A stretch of 64,000 nucleotides of DNA from positions 1 to 64,000 of the forward strand of contig CAVRAZ010000010.1 in assembly GCA_963719135.1 (NCBI GenBank), read 5' to 3'. The DNA is from CAVRAZ01 sp963719135 (lineage in GTDB: Bacteria; Pseudomonadota; Gammaproteobacteria; DSM-19610). The notes below the pieces were generated by a model. That model ran no database searches, was not told where the DNA came from, and saw only the letters and a program-made list of their open reading frames with translations. Positions 29,427 to 38,340 of this stretch are shown one piece after another. Every line of letters starts with the position of its first letter. Positions within the stretch are counted from its first letter, which is position 1. The position numbers and the translations under genes are program-made.

Positions 29427-30500
29427 ATGGCTACGATGCGCGTTGCACAGGTCGCTCGACCGGGCGCTCCGTTCGAGATCGTCGAACGGCAGGTGGCGAA
29501 GCCGGGCACCGGAGAGGTCCGGATCAAGGTCGAAGCTTGCGGCATCTGCCACAGCGATTCGGTCACCAAAGAGGGCCTTTTCCCCGGAATTCAGTATCCC
29601 CGGGTTCCCGGTCATGAGGTGGCCGGGGTGATCGATGCGGTCGGCACCGGCGTGCCCGAATGGATGCCGGGGCAGCGGGTCGGCGTCGGATGGAACGGCG
29701 GCTATTGCGGGTCCTGCGATCACTGCCGCCGCGGCGAGTTTTTCGCGTGCGTTCGCGGCCAGATCACCGGTGTCACGCGTGACGGCGGGTACGGCGAATA
29801 CCTGATCGCACTCGCCAGCGCGGTTGCGCTGATGCCCGCCGACCTGCCGCCCCTCGAGGCCGCCTCTTTGATGTGCGCCGGCGTCACCACCTTCAATGCC
29901 CTGAGAAACAGCGGGGCACGGCCCGGCGATCTCGTCGCCGTGCTCGGGTTGGGCGGGCTCGGCCACCTCGGGGTTCAGTATGCCGCAAAAATGGGCTTTC
30001 ACACCGTCGGCATCGCTCGCGGTAAGGACAAGGAGCCGCTCGCTCGCCGGCTGGGCGCATCGGTCTACATCGACAGCGAGGCCCAGGACCCCGCGGCGGA
30101 ACTCCTCACGCTCGGCGGCGCCAAGGTCATCCTGGCGACGGCGACCAGCGGAGAGGCGATGAGTGCTGTCCAGGATGGCGTGGCCGTCAACGGGACGCTG
30201 CTGGTCGTCGGAGCGGCCGAGTCGATGCAGGTGTCTCCCTTAACGCTGCTCAGGGGGCGCCGCTCGGTCAAGGGCTGGTATTCAGGGACGTCGATCGACT
30301 CGCAGGACATGCTCGCGTTCAGCGTGCGGACCGGCGTTCGGCCGATGAACGAAACCTATCCGCTGGAGCGCGTCGCCGAGGGGTATGACCGCATGCTGAG
30401 CGGCAAGGCGCGTTTTCGGGTGGTCTTGGCAATCGGGAACCAGCGGGGCCTGGCCGAACCCAGTACTGCAGCAGACCCGCCGGGTCCGGTTCCCGGGTAA
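29427..30500 (+). CDS. Zinc-dependent alcohol dehydrogenase (MDR superfamily)
   Basis: The 357-residue enzyme has the catalytic zinc ligands in CGICHSD (Cys) and GHEVAG (His-Glu). The structural zinc cluster reads CGSCDHCRRGEFFAC, and the Rossmann motif is GLGGLGHLGVQYA. The C-terminal 25 residues (Pro-rich) extend past the normal end VVLAI. The product oxidises alcohols or reduces aldehydes with NAD(P); the substrate is not readable. AGGAGGAGCC before ATG 29427 is a strong ribosome site. It stands alone, probably its own unit. Confidence 0.9.
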   Translation: MATMRVAQVARPGAPFEIVERQVAKPGTGEVRIKVEACGICHSDSVTKEGLFPGIQYPRVPGHEVAGVIDAVGTGVPEWMPGQRVGVGWNGGYCGSCDHCRRGEFFACVRGQITGVTRDGGYGEYLIALASAVALMPADLPPLEAASLMCAGVTTFNALRNSGARPGDLVAVLGLGGLGHLGVQYAAKMGFHTVGIARGKDKEPLARRLGASVYIDSEAQDPAAELLTLGGAKVILATATSGEAMSAVQDGVAVNGTLLVVGAAESMQVSPLTLLRGRRSVKGWYSGTSIDSQDMLAFSVRTGVRPMNETYPLERVAEGYDRMLSGKARFRVVLAIGNQRGLAEPSTAADPPGPVPG

Positions 30501-30791
30501 TCCCTGGCTCCAGCAAGCTGCTGAGCCCGGTCGTCAATGCGGCATCTGCCGATCCGTTTATGGCCGAAGGCCGCAATCGCGCGGCCCGGGTGCAGCGCCC
30601 GCCAACGTAATTCGCGAAACGCCGATACGGATTTCGTCGGCTGGCCGGCGGTGGCCACATTAGTCGCTGGGCAGGAAACCGCCGGCGGCGTTCGCCACGG
30701 ACGCGGTCCGGTACGCCTGATTTCCCACCTTAGAACATGCCCGGGTCCAGGGGTACGGTGAGACGGCGGTCTCGCCGAGCCGGTCGAGCTA
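30501..30791. other. Gap after the alcohol dehydrogenase
   Basis: About 290 bases show no supported gene. It ends in the promoter/operator of the yceI gene. Confidence 0.4.
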
Positions 30792-30831
30792 TTGACAATG
30801 CGGCAGAAGAATATTAGCGTACGCTAATATT
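30792..30831 (+). promoter_or_regulatory. Promoter with perfect 22-bp palindromic operator for yceI
   Basis: TTGACA at 30792-30797 is a perfect -35 hexamer. A perfect palindrome at 30810-30831, half-site AATATTAGCGT, covers the expected -10 area and ends 17 bases before the yceI GTG. Such placement blocks RNA polymerase. The TTAGCGTACGCTAA core resembles TetR-family operators (inference); no repressor gene is adjacent. Confidence 0.75.
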
Positions 30832-30848
30832 ATGTCAGGAGACCTGCC

Positions 30849-31532
30849 GTGGATCGCTGGTCAAACATCGTAGGGACATCGCTGCTTGGGCTCGCGCTGT
30901 CGATGGCGGCCGGGGCTGGCATCGCCGGCACGGAGTTGTGTGCGCCCCTCAGGAACGCCGGCGTCGACCAAAGGGTCGTCGCCAAAATGCTGGCTTCGGC
31001 GGTCGACGGTCATCTCTACCGGATCGAGGCTTCCACGTCGCAGATGGATTTCTGCGTGGACAGCTCGCTCGGCAATGTCAAAGGCCGATTTACCAACTTC
31101 GTGGGTGGGTTGACCTTCGTTTCGGCGGTATCGTCCGCGGATGACCAGCAGGCCATGGTTCTGGTGCACACCGACAGCATCCGTGCCGACAACTTGCTGA
31201 TCGAGGAACTGCTCACGAGCGAAGAGTTCTTCGATGTGAAGAACTATCCGGAGATTGTGTTTGTCAGCAGGGAATTCCGCTGGGTCGACCGCTCCGAAGC
31301 GGTGCTGATCGGCGACCTGACTTTGCATGGCGTCACACGCCAGGTCGGTTTGCATGTCCAGCTTGTGGGACTGGGCAAGGCTGACCGGCCGGACGCTAAG
31401 CAGCGCATCCGGGTCAAAGCGACGACGCTGATCAGTCGCGCGGAATTCGGTCTCGGGGCGCTGTCGCCGATGGTCAGCGACGCCGTCAGTCTTTGCATGA
31501 GTGTCGACGCGGTGAAGTTCCGCGCGAGCTAG
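30849..31532 (+). CDS. YceI-family periplasmic lipocalin-like protein
   Basis: The 227-residue protein has a signal peptide (residues 6-26) and an eight-stranded YceI barrel: VKGRFTNFVGGLTF, V.VHTDSIRADNLLIEELLTSEEFFDVKNYPEIVFVS, and GDLTLHGVTRQV. The family binds polyisoprenoid chains such as ubiquinone precursors and is often stress- or base-induced. GTG at 30849 is chosen because AGGAGA is 6 bases upstream; an ATG at 30832 is out of frame. A small gene follows after 9 bases. Confidence 0.88.
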   Translation: MDRWSNIVGTSLLGLALSMAAGAGIAGTELCAPLRNAGVDQRVVAKMLASAVDGHLYRIEASTSQMDFCVDSSLGNVKGRFTNFVGGLTFVSAVSSADDQQAMVLVHTDSIRADNLLIEELLTSEEFFDVKNYPEIVFVSREFRWVDRSEAVLIGDLTLHGVTRQVGLHVQLVGLGKADRPDAKQRIRVKATTLISRAEFGLGALSPMVSDAVSLCMSVDAVKFRAS

Positions 31533-31541
31533 GAGCCGGTC

Positions 31542-31715
31542 ATGTCACAGCATTCGGATTTCTGGGAAACCTATCACCGGGCGGTGCATGAAGCCAGAAT
31601 CGCCCGGGCGCAATTTCTTCGCGTCGCTTTCGTGCGGGCAGGAACGTATGTCAAGCTGCATATCTGCCGGCAGTTCAAGCGCCGCGGGGTTTCCGTGTGC
31701 ACGTTGTGCTGCTGA
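31542..31715 (+). CDS. Small ORF of 57 residues downstream of yceI
   Basis: ATG at 31542 lies 9 bases after the yceI stop, with AGGAG (31531-31535) placed 6 bases before it. The protein is basic and helical (MSQHSDFWETYHRAVHEAR...) and ends in a Cys-rich tail, TLCC. I do not recognise it. Excellent ribosome site and tight spacing argue for a real, co-transcribed small protein. It is too short for a firm coding statistic. Confidence 0.5.
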   Translation: MSQHSDFWETYHRAVHEARIARAQFLRVAFVRAGTYVKLHICRQFKRRGVSVCTLCC

Positions 31716-31833
31716 ACCGCGCGGCTTTGGATCCGGTTGTCCCCTCAAGCGTGCAGGCGCCAGCAAGCCTGTACTCACCTTGCGCCGTGCGCACCGTCGT
31801 TTGAATCGCCCGCCCAACTGCTCCAGAGCCGGC

Positions 31834-33252
31834 TCATATGTTGAAATACATTTCCACGCGCTCCGGCGGGGCCGCCACTTTCGAACCCGTCGTCCAGAAC
31901 GTTTCCTCCCAGAAGCGGGCATTGCTAAAATCGCCGCGTTTCTTGATGGGCGAATCCTGCGCAAACGCCTTGATGTAAATCTGTCTTCGGATGTCCTTCG
32001 GGATATCGCCATAGGCCTGGATCAGGTTCTCCCAGCGCCCCACGGTACGATCGAGCTGCGTATGCGGCAACGAATAGAAGTCGTCGATCCACACCAGCAG
32101 GCTTCCACGCGGCAGCAACCAGTAATTCGGCTCCTCCACCTCATTTTGCGGCTGCAATGTCAAATTAAAGAAGTGCGCGTCCCGATGCGCCTTCAAATAG
32201 GGATTGACGCTCGTGAACGTGTTGCGGATAGAGTCTGCTCCGGCCATGTACACGATGTTCTGATAGTTGATCTCGGGATAGCGCCGAATCAGTTCGTTGA
32301 TGATGAACGTGCCCATGCTGTGGCCGATAATCGTGACCCTGGCCTGGGGGTGTTGCCTCGCGTAACGCGCCAGGCGCTCGGCAAAAATCGTCATCACGCC
32401 GATCGGTTCGCCACGCAAGGCTTCTTGCGTGCGTGACGCCTTGCCTTTGATATCGAATTCCTCCGGCTTGTTATAGAGTAGCTTGGTGCGGCGCTGCATG
32501 CTGTCCCAGGCGGGCGTGCCGAAGCCATCGACCAGCGGCGAGAGAACCGCCTGCGGGATAAAAGTCAGGATGTTGATCGGCACCTTGTAGAACGATTGCC
32601 AGCCCCATTCCATAGCCGGACCGAGATAGACATTCTGGGCGTAATCCTCGGACGACTGCCGCAGCGTCTGATAGAGAAGATGCGAGTTCTTGCGGTACTT
32701 ATTGATCTTCATGTCGATGCCGGGAATCGACTGAATGTCGCGCACCGCGGTGTAGCCGAAATCGATCGGGGCGCGGACGACACCCCGCCCGAGGTCGGCC
32801 AGAAAATAGAACGGTGATGTCGGTACCGCCACGGTCTTGTTGATTTCACCCTGGCGGATCCGGAACAGGTGATCAGCGTAGCTTTCGAAGAAACCGGAAT
32901 CCCAATTGATCAGTATCGGGTACCGCGTATCCAGGTGATGAGCCTTGTAGAGCCCGATCAATTTGTTCACCCGGTCCGTTGAGTTCTTGAGACTGTTGAG
33001 GCCTCCATGCACAAAGATCAGGAGATCACCGCCGGTATGGTCGGCACCATCGAAAAGCGCATCGATATATTCCAGCGAGCGCTGGGTGTCGCCAATCTTC
33101 TGAAAACCGCTGCCGTCAACGGCAGGCGCCAGAATATTGCCATCGCCGTTGATGGTGATGGCGTGCCGGGTAAATTCGGTGGAGGGCGTTGCGACGCATC
33201 CGGACAGCAGAACAAGCCCAAGAATCGAAAGGGTTATCCAGATCAACTTCAT
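31834..33252 (-). CDS. Lipoprotein alpha/beta-hydrolase (lipase/esterase-like)
   Basis: The 472-residue protein begins with a lipoprotein signal, LLSGC (lipobox Cys about residue 19). The hydrolase core shows LLIFVHGGLNSLKN (oxyanion region) and the nucleophile elbow TIIGHSMGTF near residue 310. It is probably anchored in the outer or inner membrane and faces the periplasm. The long central insert (about 120-280) is rich in aromatic residues. Codon use and GC content are lower than neighbours, which suggests transfer. It has no operon partner; the direction is opposite to yceI. Confidence 0.8.
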   Translation of the reverse strand: MKLIWITLSILGLVLLSGCVATPSTEFTRHAITINGDGNILAPAVDGSGFQKIGDTQRSLEYIDALFDGADHTGGDLLIFVHGGLNSLKNSTDRVNKLIGLYKAHHLDTRYPILINWDSGFFESYADHLFRIRQGEINKTVAVPTSPFYFLADLGRGVVRAPIDFGYTAVRDIQSIPGIDMKINKYRKNSHLLYQTLRQSSEDYAQNVYLGPAMEWGWQSFYKVPINILTFIPQAVLSPLVDGFGTPAWDSMQRRTKLLYNKPEEFDIKGKASRTQEALRGEPIGVMTIFAERLARYARQHPQARVTIIGHSMGTFIINELIRRYPEINYQNIVYMAGADSIRNTFTSVNPYLKAHRDAHFFNLTLQPQNEVEEPNYWLLPRGSLLVWIDDFYSLPHTQLDRTVGRWENLIQAYGDIPKDIRRQIYIKAFAQDSPIKKRGDFSNARFWEETFWTTGSKVAAPPERVEMYFNI

Positions 33253-33397
33253 TGTTGTCCTCCTCCTTGAGTGTGACTCGGGTTTGGCTGTGGCAATGAT
33301 CTATAAACTCGGGCCCGAGTGCAATAGCCGTGGCGCGTGGCGGGCCATCGTCTGACCCGACTGCTTCGCGCACCGCAAGGCGTATCCAACGCAGGAG

Positions 33398-33602
33398 AAA
33401 AAGGGCTCGGTGACAAACGAGAATCAATTGTCACCGACCCGAATGGCACTTACTTAAGCCCAGAACTGCCGTCATCCCGGCGAAGGCCGGGATCCAGAAT
33501 CTACAATAGTGGTAGTTTTCCTGGATTCCGGCCTTCGCCGGAATGACGAAACCCCTGAATTCAGAGTTAAGTAAGTGCCATTCGTCACCGACCCCTTTTT
33601 TT
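33398..33602. repeat. Nested composite of three palindromic repeats
   Basis: A GGCTCGGTGACA...TGTCACCGACCC palindrome at 33399-33440 is followed by a 17-bp inverted repeat (GAATGGCACTTACTTAA at 33441-33457, complement at 33567-33583). That repeat encloses a CCGTCATCCCGGC / GCCGGAATGACG element (33470-33547). The outer right side closes with GTCACCGACCCC and T-runs (33584-33602). This is element within element. Confidence 0.8.
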
Positions 33603-33623
33603 CAAGCGTCAATATTCTGCTCG

Positions 33624-34640
33624 TCAACCAGGTTCTTCACGCCCTATTCTGTGCACCCGCCGCCATTTCCCAGGTGGTGTCCCGACCAGTCGTTTGAATG
33701 CGCGCGTAAATGCGGCTTCGGATTCATAGCCTACATCGAGTGCTATCGATACCACGGGCGCGCGGCTATGGCGCAGCAGATTCGACGCTATCTGCATCCG
33801 CCACTGGGTAAGGTATTGCATGGGCGGCTGCCCGATAAGCCGCACGAATCGGTCATGGAAGGCTGATCGAGACAATGCAATTTCGTCCGCCAGCATTTCT
33901 ATCGTCCATGCGCGGGACGGATATTCGTGAATCAGCGCAAGTGCGCGTCCCACAGTGTGGTCGCGCAACCCCGCAAGCCAGCCGGTGCTTTCCACCGGTA
34001 GCCTTTCCACGTAGCGCCGAACTGCATCGACGAACATCATTTCGCTGATACGCTCAAGTACAGCCTGGCCTCCGGGAGTTTTGTTGCGCGAGGCATTAAC
34101 CGCCTGCCGCATGACCTGGCTGATCCAGGTACTATCGCTGCCTGCGGGCAGGTGCAGCAGGCGAGGCAGCGCTGCAATCAATGGATTGAAAGGGCGCAGA
34201 TCACAACCGAGAAATCCGCACGCGACATTAGTGGGCGACTCCGCCTCCGCAGGGACTCCATAGGAGAATTCAGTCGGCGTATGGAACACGACAGGAATCG
34301 GCTTTGGATCGTTGCGTGTCGCGTACACCCATTCCGCGCTGAAGCGAGCAGGGCGGATTCCCGGGGCGCTCGAGATTACGTGCGCGTCACCTTGCGGAAA
34401 CATCACGATATCGCCCGTTTCGAGACGCACCGGAGGCTCGCCGACGATTGCCGCCCAACCGCTGCCCTTGGTGATCACGTGATACTCCATCACATGCTCG
34501 GCGCCGGGAATCACCGCCCCCGCAATCTCTTTGGCGGGAGGCGCCTCAGCAGCCCAGTCGAGCCCAAAACCCAGATCGTAGAACACCGCCCCGCGCAGGC
34601 GCACTGAGCGCAGCACATCAGACAGCGTGTCGGCAGTCAT
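33624..34640 (-). CDS. AraC-family regulator with N-terminal cupin
   Basis: The 338-residue protein has an N-terminal cupin-type ligand domain (HVMEYHVITKGSGWAAI, DIVMFPQGDAHVI) and a C-terminal AraC/XylS double helix-turn-helix (about 235-330) with FHDRFVRLIGQPPMQYLTQWRMQIA and VGYESEAAFTRAFKRLVGTPPGKWR. It diverges from the methyltransferase gene, the usual geometry for a local regulator. ATG at 34640 gives the family N-terminus MTADTLSDVLRSVRL; an upstream extension is Arg-rich and unlikely. Confidence 0.9.
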   Translation of the reverse strand: MTADTLSDVLRSVRLRGAVFYDLGFGLDWAAEAPPAKEIAGAVIPGAEHVMEYHVITKGSGWAAIVGEPPVRLETGDIVMFPQGDAHVISSAPGIRPARFSAEWVYATRNDPKPIPVVFHTPTEFSYGVPAEAESPTNVACGFLGCDLRPFNPLIAALPRLLHLPAGSDSTWISQVMRQAVNASRNKTPGGQAVLERISEMMFVDAVRRYVERLPVESTGWLAGLRDHTVGRALALIHEYPSRAWTIEMLADEIALSRSAFHDRFVRLIGQPPMQYLTQWRMQIASNLLRHSRAPVVSIALDVGYESEAAFTRAFKRLVGTPPGKWRRVHRIGREEPG

Positions 34641-34821
34641 ACTTCGGATTCCAGGACGAATGGCCAAGTGCGGCGGACGCTCGGTCAAGTCGGCCGGTAA
34701 GTCAGGACGCCTGGACAAATTAGAACGACGCCAGGGCAAGTGTCAAGCGCACACACGGCGAATAATCGGAGCCGTTCGCAAGCGTTACCGGAATTATCAA
34801 CCGCCCTATAGGAGAACAGAC

Positions 34822-35679
34822 ATGACCACTCTTGGCCTTTCCACGCCCCCAAGGCAAACAGAGCGCGCCCAGGTTGCATCGCAGTGGGCGAACATCAAGG
34901 AGCGCCAGAAGGCGACCTGGTCCAGCGGCGATTTCGCCGTCATTGGCGTTACCCTCCAGATCGTGGGTGAAGCGTTGGCCGAGGCTGCCGATATCCGTGC
35001 CGGCGAGCGTGTTCTCGATATCGCCGCCGGCAACGGCAACGCCACGCTGGCTGCCGCACGCCGCTTCGCCGAAGTCACTTCGACCGACTATGTGCCGGCG
35101 CTGCTCGAAAAAGGCCGCGCGCGCGCTGAAGCCGAAGGATTGCAGGTCGAATTCCAGAACGCCGACGCCGAAGACCTGCCGTTCCCCGACGGCATTTTCG
35201 ATGTTGTGCTTTCCACGTTTGGAGCCATGTTCACTCCGGATCACAGGCGTCCCGCACGCGAGATGCTGCGTGTGGTGCGTGACGGCGGCCGCATCGGATT
35301 GACGAATTGGACACCCGAGGGCTTTATCGGGCAGTTGTTCAAGGTCGTCGGTTCCTACATTCCGGCGCCGCCCGGACTGAAATCACCTGCCTTGTGGGGC
35401 ACCGAACCGCACATCGTCGAACTGTTCGGCCCTGACGCTGCGGACATACGCACGGCGCGCAGGAACTTCAATTTCCGCTATCGCTCCGCGGCGCATTGGG
35501 TTCAGATCTTCCGCGACTTCTACGGGCCGACGCACAAAGCGTTTTCGGCGCTGGACAGCGCTGGCCGGGACGCGCTTGCACAGGACATTATGAGGTTGCT
35601 CGACAAATGCAACATCGCCGGACCCTCATCGTTGGTGGTGCCCAGCGAATACCTTGAGGTCGTGATCGTGCGCAAGTGA
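34822..35679 (+). CDS. Class I SAM-dependent methyltransferase
   Basis: The 285-residue enzyme has motif I VLDIAAGNGNATLAAA (about 62-77), motif II TSTDYVPALLEKGR, and motif IV FPDGIFDVVLSTFGAMF, the UbiE/Methyltransf_11 pattern. AGGAGA lies 7 bases before ATG 34822. It diverges from the AraC gene across 180 bases and is followed by a GFA protein, so the three may form a detoxification set. The methyl acceptor is unknown. Confidence 0.9.
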   Translation: MTTLGLSTPPRQTERAQVASQWANIKERQKATWSSGDFAVIGVTLQIVGEALAEAADIRAGERVLDIAAGNGNATLAAARRFAEVTSTDYVPALLEKGRARAEAEGLQVEFQNADAEDLPFPDGIFDVVLSTFGAMFTPDHRRPAREMLRVVRDGGRIGLTNWTPEGFIGQLFKVVGSYIPAPPGLKSPALWGTEPHIVELFGPDAADIRTARRNFNFRYRSAAHWVQIFRDFYGPTHKAFSALDSAGRDALAQDIMRLLDKCNIAGPSSLVVPSEYLEVVIVRK

Positions 35680-35754
35680 ATATCAACGGAACAGATCCAC
35701 CCGCAGGTGAGATCACATCGCCAGAACGAGAGCAAACCACCCAGGAGGTGCATC

Positions 35755-36189
35755 ATGAGTAATGGCAAAGTGTACAAAGGCGGCTGCTTTTGCGGCGCGG
35801 TACAGTTCACGGTCAGTGGTGAGCCGGCCGCGATGGGATATTGTCATTGTGAGTCGTGTCGGCGCTGGTCGGCGGGACCGGTTAACGCTTTCACACTGTG
35901 GAAGCCCGAAACGGTACAGATCACGCAGGGGACGGACAATATCGCCACTTACAACAAGACGGCGCGCAGTTATCGCAAATGGTGCAAGACGTGCGGCGGC
36001 CATCTATTTACCGATCATCCCGAATGGGCGCTGATAGACGTGTACGCAGCGGTTATTCCGGAATTTCCGTACAACCCCGGCATCCATGTCAACTATGCGG
36101 AGACGGTACTGCGAATCAAGGACGGGTTGCCGAAGTTGCAGGACGTTCCAAAGGAAATGGGTGGCTCAGGCGCAAGCGTAGCGGAATAG
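35755..36189 (+). CDS. GFA-family (CENP-V/GFA) zinc protein
   Basis: The 144-residue protein carries the GFA zinc motifs in order: CFCGAV, YCHCESCRRW and WCKTCGGHLF, then EWALIDVYAA. The family is named after the glutathione-dependent formaldehyde-activating enzyme, but most members have no proven reaction. AGGAGGTGCATC precedes ATG 35755. Location 75 bases after the methyltransferase suggests one transcript. Confidence 0.9.
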   Translation: MSNGKVYKGGCFCGAVQFTVSGEPAAMGYCHCESCRRWSAGPVNAFTLWKPETVQITQGTDNIATYNKTARSYRKWCKTCGGHLFTDHPEWALIDVYAAVIPEFPYNPGIHVNYAETVLRIKDGLPKLQDVPKEMGGSGASVAE

Positions 36190-36279
36190 AAGGTTCAGGT
36201 CATCGACAGCTCCAGCCGGTCGAGGTGGCAGCCGTGCTGCTCTGCTGCTTCGGGCCGTGCGGTCTAGACATCATGTTTT

Positions 36280-36373
36280 GACCTGCCCATCTCAACGCGC
36301 GTGGGTTATGTTGAGATGGGAACACCTAAACACAGAGCCATAATTGAGAGGGCAGGTCATCACCCCCTGCCCT
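36280..36373. repeat. Overlapping inverted repeats downstream of the puuD-like gene
   Basis: CCCATCTCAAC (36286-36296) pairs with GTTGAGATGGG (36310-36320). GACCTGCCC (36280-36288) pairs with GGGCAGGTC (36350-36358), and AGGGCAGG also pairs with CCTGCCCT (36366-36373). The competing stems lie between the convergent GFA and puuD-like genes. They may end transcription or be remains of a mobile element end. The 36190-36461 gap holds no gene. Confidence 0.5.
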
Positions 36374-36461
36374 TGGCTCGCCCGGCTGGAATGGCGTTAC
36401 GGTCGCGTGCGTCTGACGGCGCACAACTACCGGCAGCCGTAATCCGCGGCTTCCCCGCGGC

Positions 36462-37166
36462 TCAGACCGCCGCGGCGGCCTTCACCAGGGCGTCGAACAG
36501 ACTCTGCTGGATGGGGTCGGTGGCGGCGGTGAGTTCCGGGTGCCACTGCACCGCCACTACCCAGGGATAGCCTGGCAGTTCACAGGCCTCCACCAGCCTG
36601 TCGGGGGCGTAGCCGGCCGGTTTCAGGCCACGCCCCAGCGTCTTGATGCCCTGGTGGTGCCAGGAGGCGGCCTCAATGTTCTCCTGCTTCAGCAGGACGC
36701 CCAGAAAGCTGTCCGGCAGGATGCGCAGGGCATGCGGGATCGGTTCGCGCGGCGGCGCGCGGTGTTGCACGGTGGTCTCGCCGTAGGCGTCCGGCAGGTG
36801 CTCGTGCAGGCTGCCGCCCAGGAGCACGTTGAGGATCTGCATGCCGCGGCAGATGGCGAACACCGGCATGCGCCGTTCCAGGGCCGCGGCCAGCAGCGCA
36901 AATTCGCTGGCGTCGCGTTCGTGGTCGATGTTGTACAGCGTCTCGTGCGGGCCGCCGCCGTAGCGCGCCGGATCGATGTCACCGCCGCCGGAAAGGATCA
37001 GCGCATCGATCAGGGCCAGCCAGTCGCCGGGCTCGCAGTCACACGGCGGCAGCAGCACGGGCACGCCGCCGGCCCGGCGTACGGCGTCGGTGTATTCCGC
37101 CGGCAGGCTGTAGCGGTTGCTCTCGCCGCGCCCGTAGGTGGTTATGCCGATGACCGGCCCGCTCAT
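36462..37166 (-). CDS. puuD: Gamma-glutamyl amine/GABA hydrolase (PuuD-like, peptidase C26)
   Basis: The 234-residue class I glutamine-amidotransferase-like hydrolase has nucleophile C106 in FAICRGMQILN. Its His-Glu pair is in QWHPE (H207, E209), and GGGDIDPARYGG is typical of the PuuD group. E. coli PuuD splits gamma-glutamyl-GABA into glutamate and GABA. It overlaps the upstream alcohol dehydrogenase by 4 bases and is the last gene of the operon. It is likely to release the final amino acid from its glutamyl carrier. Confidence 0.9.
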   Translation of the reverse strand: MSGPVIGITTYGRGESNRYSLPAEYTDAVRRAGGVPVLLPPCDCEPGDWLALIDALILSGGGDIDPARYGGGPHETLYNIDHERDASEFALLAAALERRMPVFAICRGMQILNVLLGGSLHEHLPDAYGETTVQHRAPPREPIPHALRILPDSFLGVLLKQENIEAASWHHQGIKTLGRGLKPAGYAPDRLVEACELPGYPWVVAVQWHPELTAATDPIQQSLFDALVKAAAAV

Positions 37167-38332
37167 GCCGGCAGGCGACCGTTCAGGGCGTCGAGGAAGA
37201 TCTGCCTGAGTTCCTTCGCGGTTACCGGTACGGGGTTGCCGGGCGTGGAGGGGTCGCGCTCGGCCTCCGCGGCAATGCGGTCCAGGTCGCGGTCATCCAC
37301 GCCCAGCCCGGCCAGCGTGTGGGGGATGCCAAGCGCCTCGCGCAGCGACAGTATCCAGGCGAGGAAACCGTCGAAGTCGGGCGCAGACAGGCCCAGATAG
37401 CGTGCCGCCGCGGCGATGCGGGTCGCGATCGCCGGGCGGTTGAAGGCCAGCACGTACGGCATGAACACCGCGTTGGTCAGGCCGTGATGGGTGTCGTAAT
37501 GCGCGCCTACCGGATGGCTGAGGGAGTGGATGGCGCCCAGGCCCTTCTGGAAGGCGGTGGCGCCCATGCCGGCGGCGGCCAGCATGTGGCCGCGCGCTTC
37601 CAGCTTGCCGCCGTCGGCGTAGGCGACGGGCAGGTAAGCGTGCACCAGACGCATGCCCTCCACGGCGATGCCGTCGGCGAGCGGGTGGTAGCCGGGCGCG
37701 CAGTAGGCCTCCAGGCAGTGGGCCAGCGCGTCCATGCCGGTCCATGCCGTGAGGTTGGGTGGCAGACCGACGGTCAGCGCTGGATCCATGATGACCTGGG
37801 CGGGCAGCATGCGCGGATGGAAGATGATGACCTTGCGCTGTTCGGACTCGTTGATCAGCACCGCGGCGCGGCCCAGGTCCGAGCCGGTGCCGGCCGTGGT
37901 GGGGACGGCGATGATGGGCGCGATGCCATCAGGGTCGGCGCGCAGGTAGTTGTCGCCCACGTCCTCGAAGTCCCACAGCGGCCGGGTCTGGCCGGCCATC
38001 AGCCCCACGGCCTTGCCGACGTCCAGCGCGCTGCCGCCGCCGAAGGCGATGACCCCGTCGCAGCCGCCGGCACGATAGACGTCCAGGGCCGCTTCGAGAT
38101 TGGTCCCCACCGGATTGGACTTGAGCGCGCTGAAGACCTTGACCGGCAGGCCGGCGGTTTCGAGTATCCCGCAGGTGTCGCTGAACAGGGGCAACCCGGC
38201 CAGACCGGGATCGGTGACGAGCAGCGGACGCGTAACACCGAGTTCGCGGCAGGACGCGGGCAGCTCACGGATGCGACCGGCGCCGAAGCGCACGCGCGTG
38301 GGGTAGTTCCAGTTACCGACGGGAAGCTGCAT
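37163..38332 (-). CDS. Iron-containing alcohol dehydrogenase (group III)
   Basis: The 389-residue enzyme has the dinucleotide loop GGGSALDVGKAVGL and the metal ligands in DALAHCLEAYCAPGYHPLAD and HPVGAHYDTHHG, the Fe-ADH signatures. It interconverts an alcohol and an aldehyde with NAD(P). The setting between a gamma-glutamyl ligase/aldehyde dehydrogenase pair and PuuD points to a gamma-glutamylated amino alcohol as substrate (inference). It lies 8 bases after the aldehyde dehydrogenase. Confidence 0.92.
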   Translation of the reverse strand: MQLPVGNWNYPTRVRFGAGRIRELPASCRELGVTRPLLVTDPGLAGLPLFSDTCGILETAGLPVKVFSALKSNPVGTNLEAALDVYRAGGCDGVIAFGGGSALDVGKAVGLMAGQTRPLWDFEDVGDNYLRADPDGIAPIIAVPTTAGTGSDLGRAAVLINESEQRKVIIFHPRMLPAQVIMDPALTVGLPPNLTAWTGMDALAHCLEAYCAPGYHPLADGIAVEGMRLVHAYLPVAYADGGKLEARGHMLAAAGMGATAFQKGLGAIHSLSHPVGAHYDTHHGLTNAVFMPYVLAFNRPAIATRIAAAARYLGLSAPDFDGFLAWILSLREALGIPHTLAGLGVDDRDLDRIAAEAERDPSTPGNPVPVTAKELRQIFLDALNGRLPA

Positions 38333-38340
38333 GGCGGTCC

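Noticed and set aside
33398..33602. CRISPR-like repeat cluster
   Set aside because: The repeats are inverted and nested, not regularly spaced direct repeats, and no cas gene is near.
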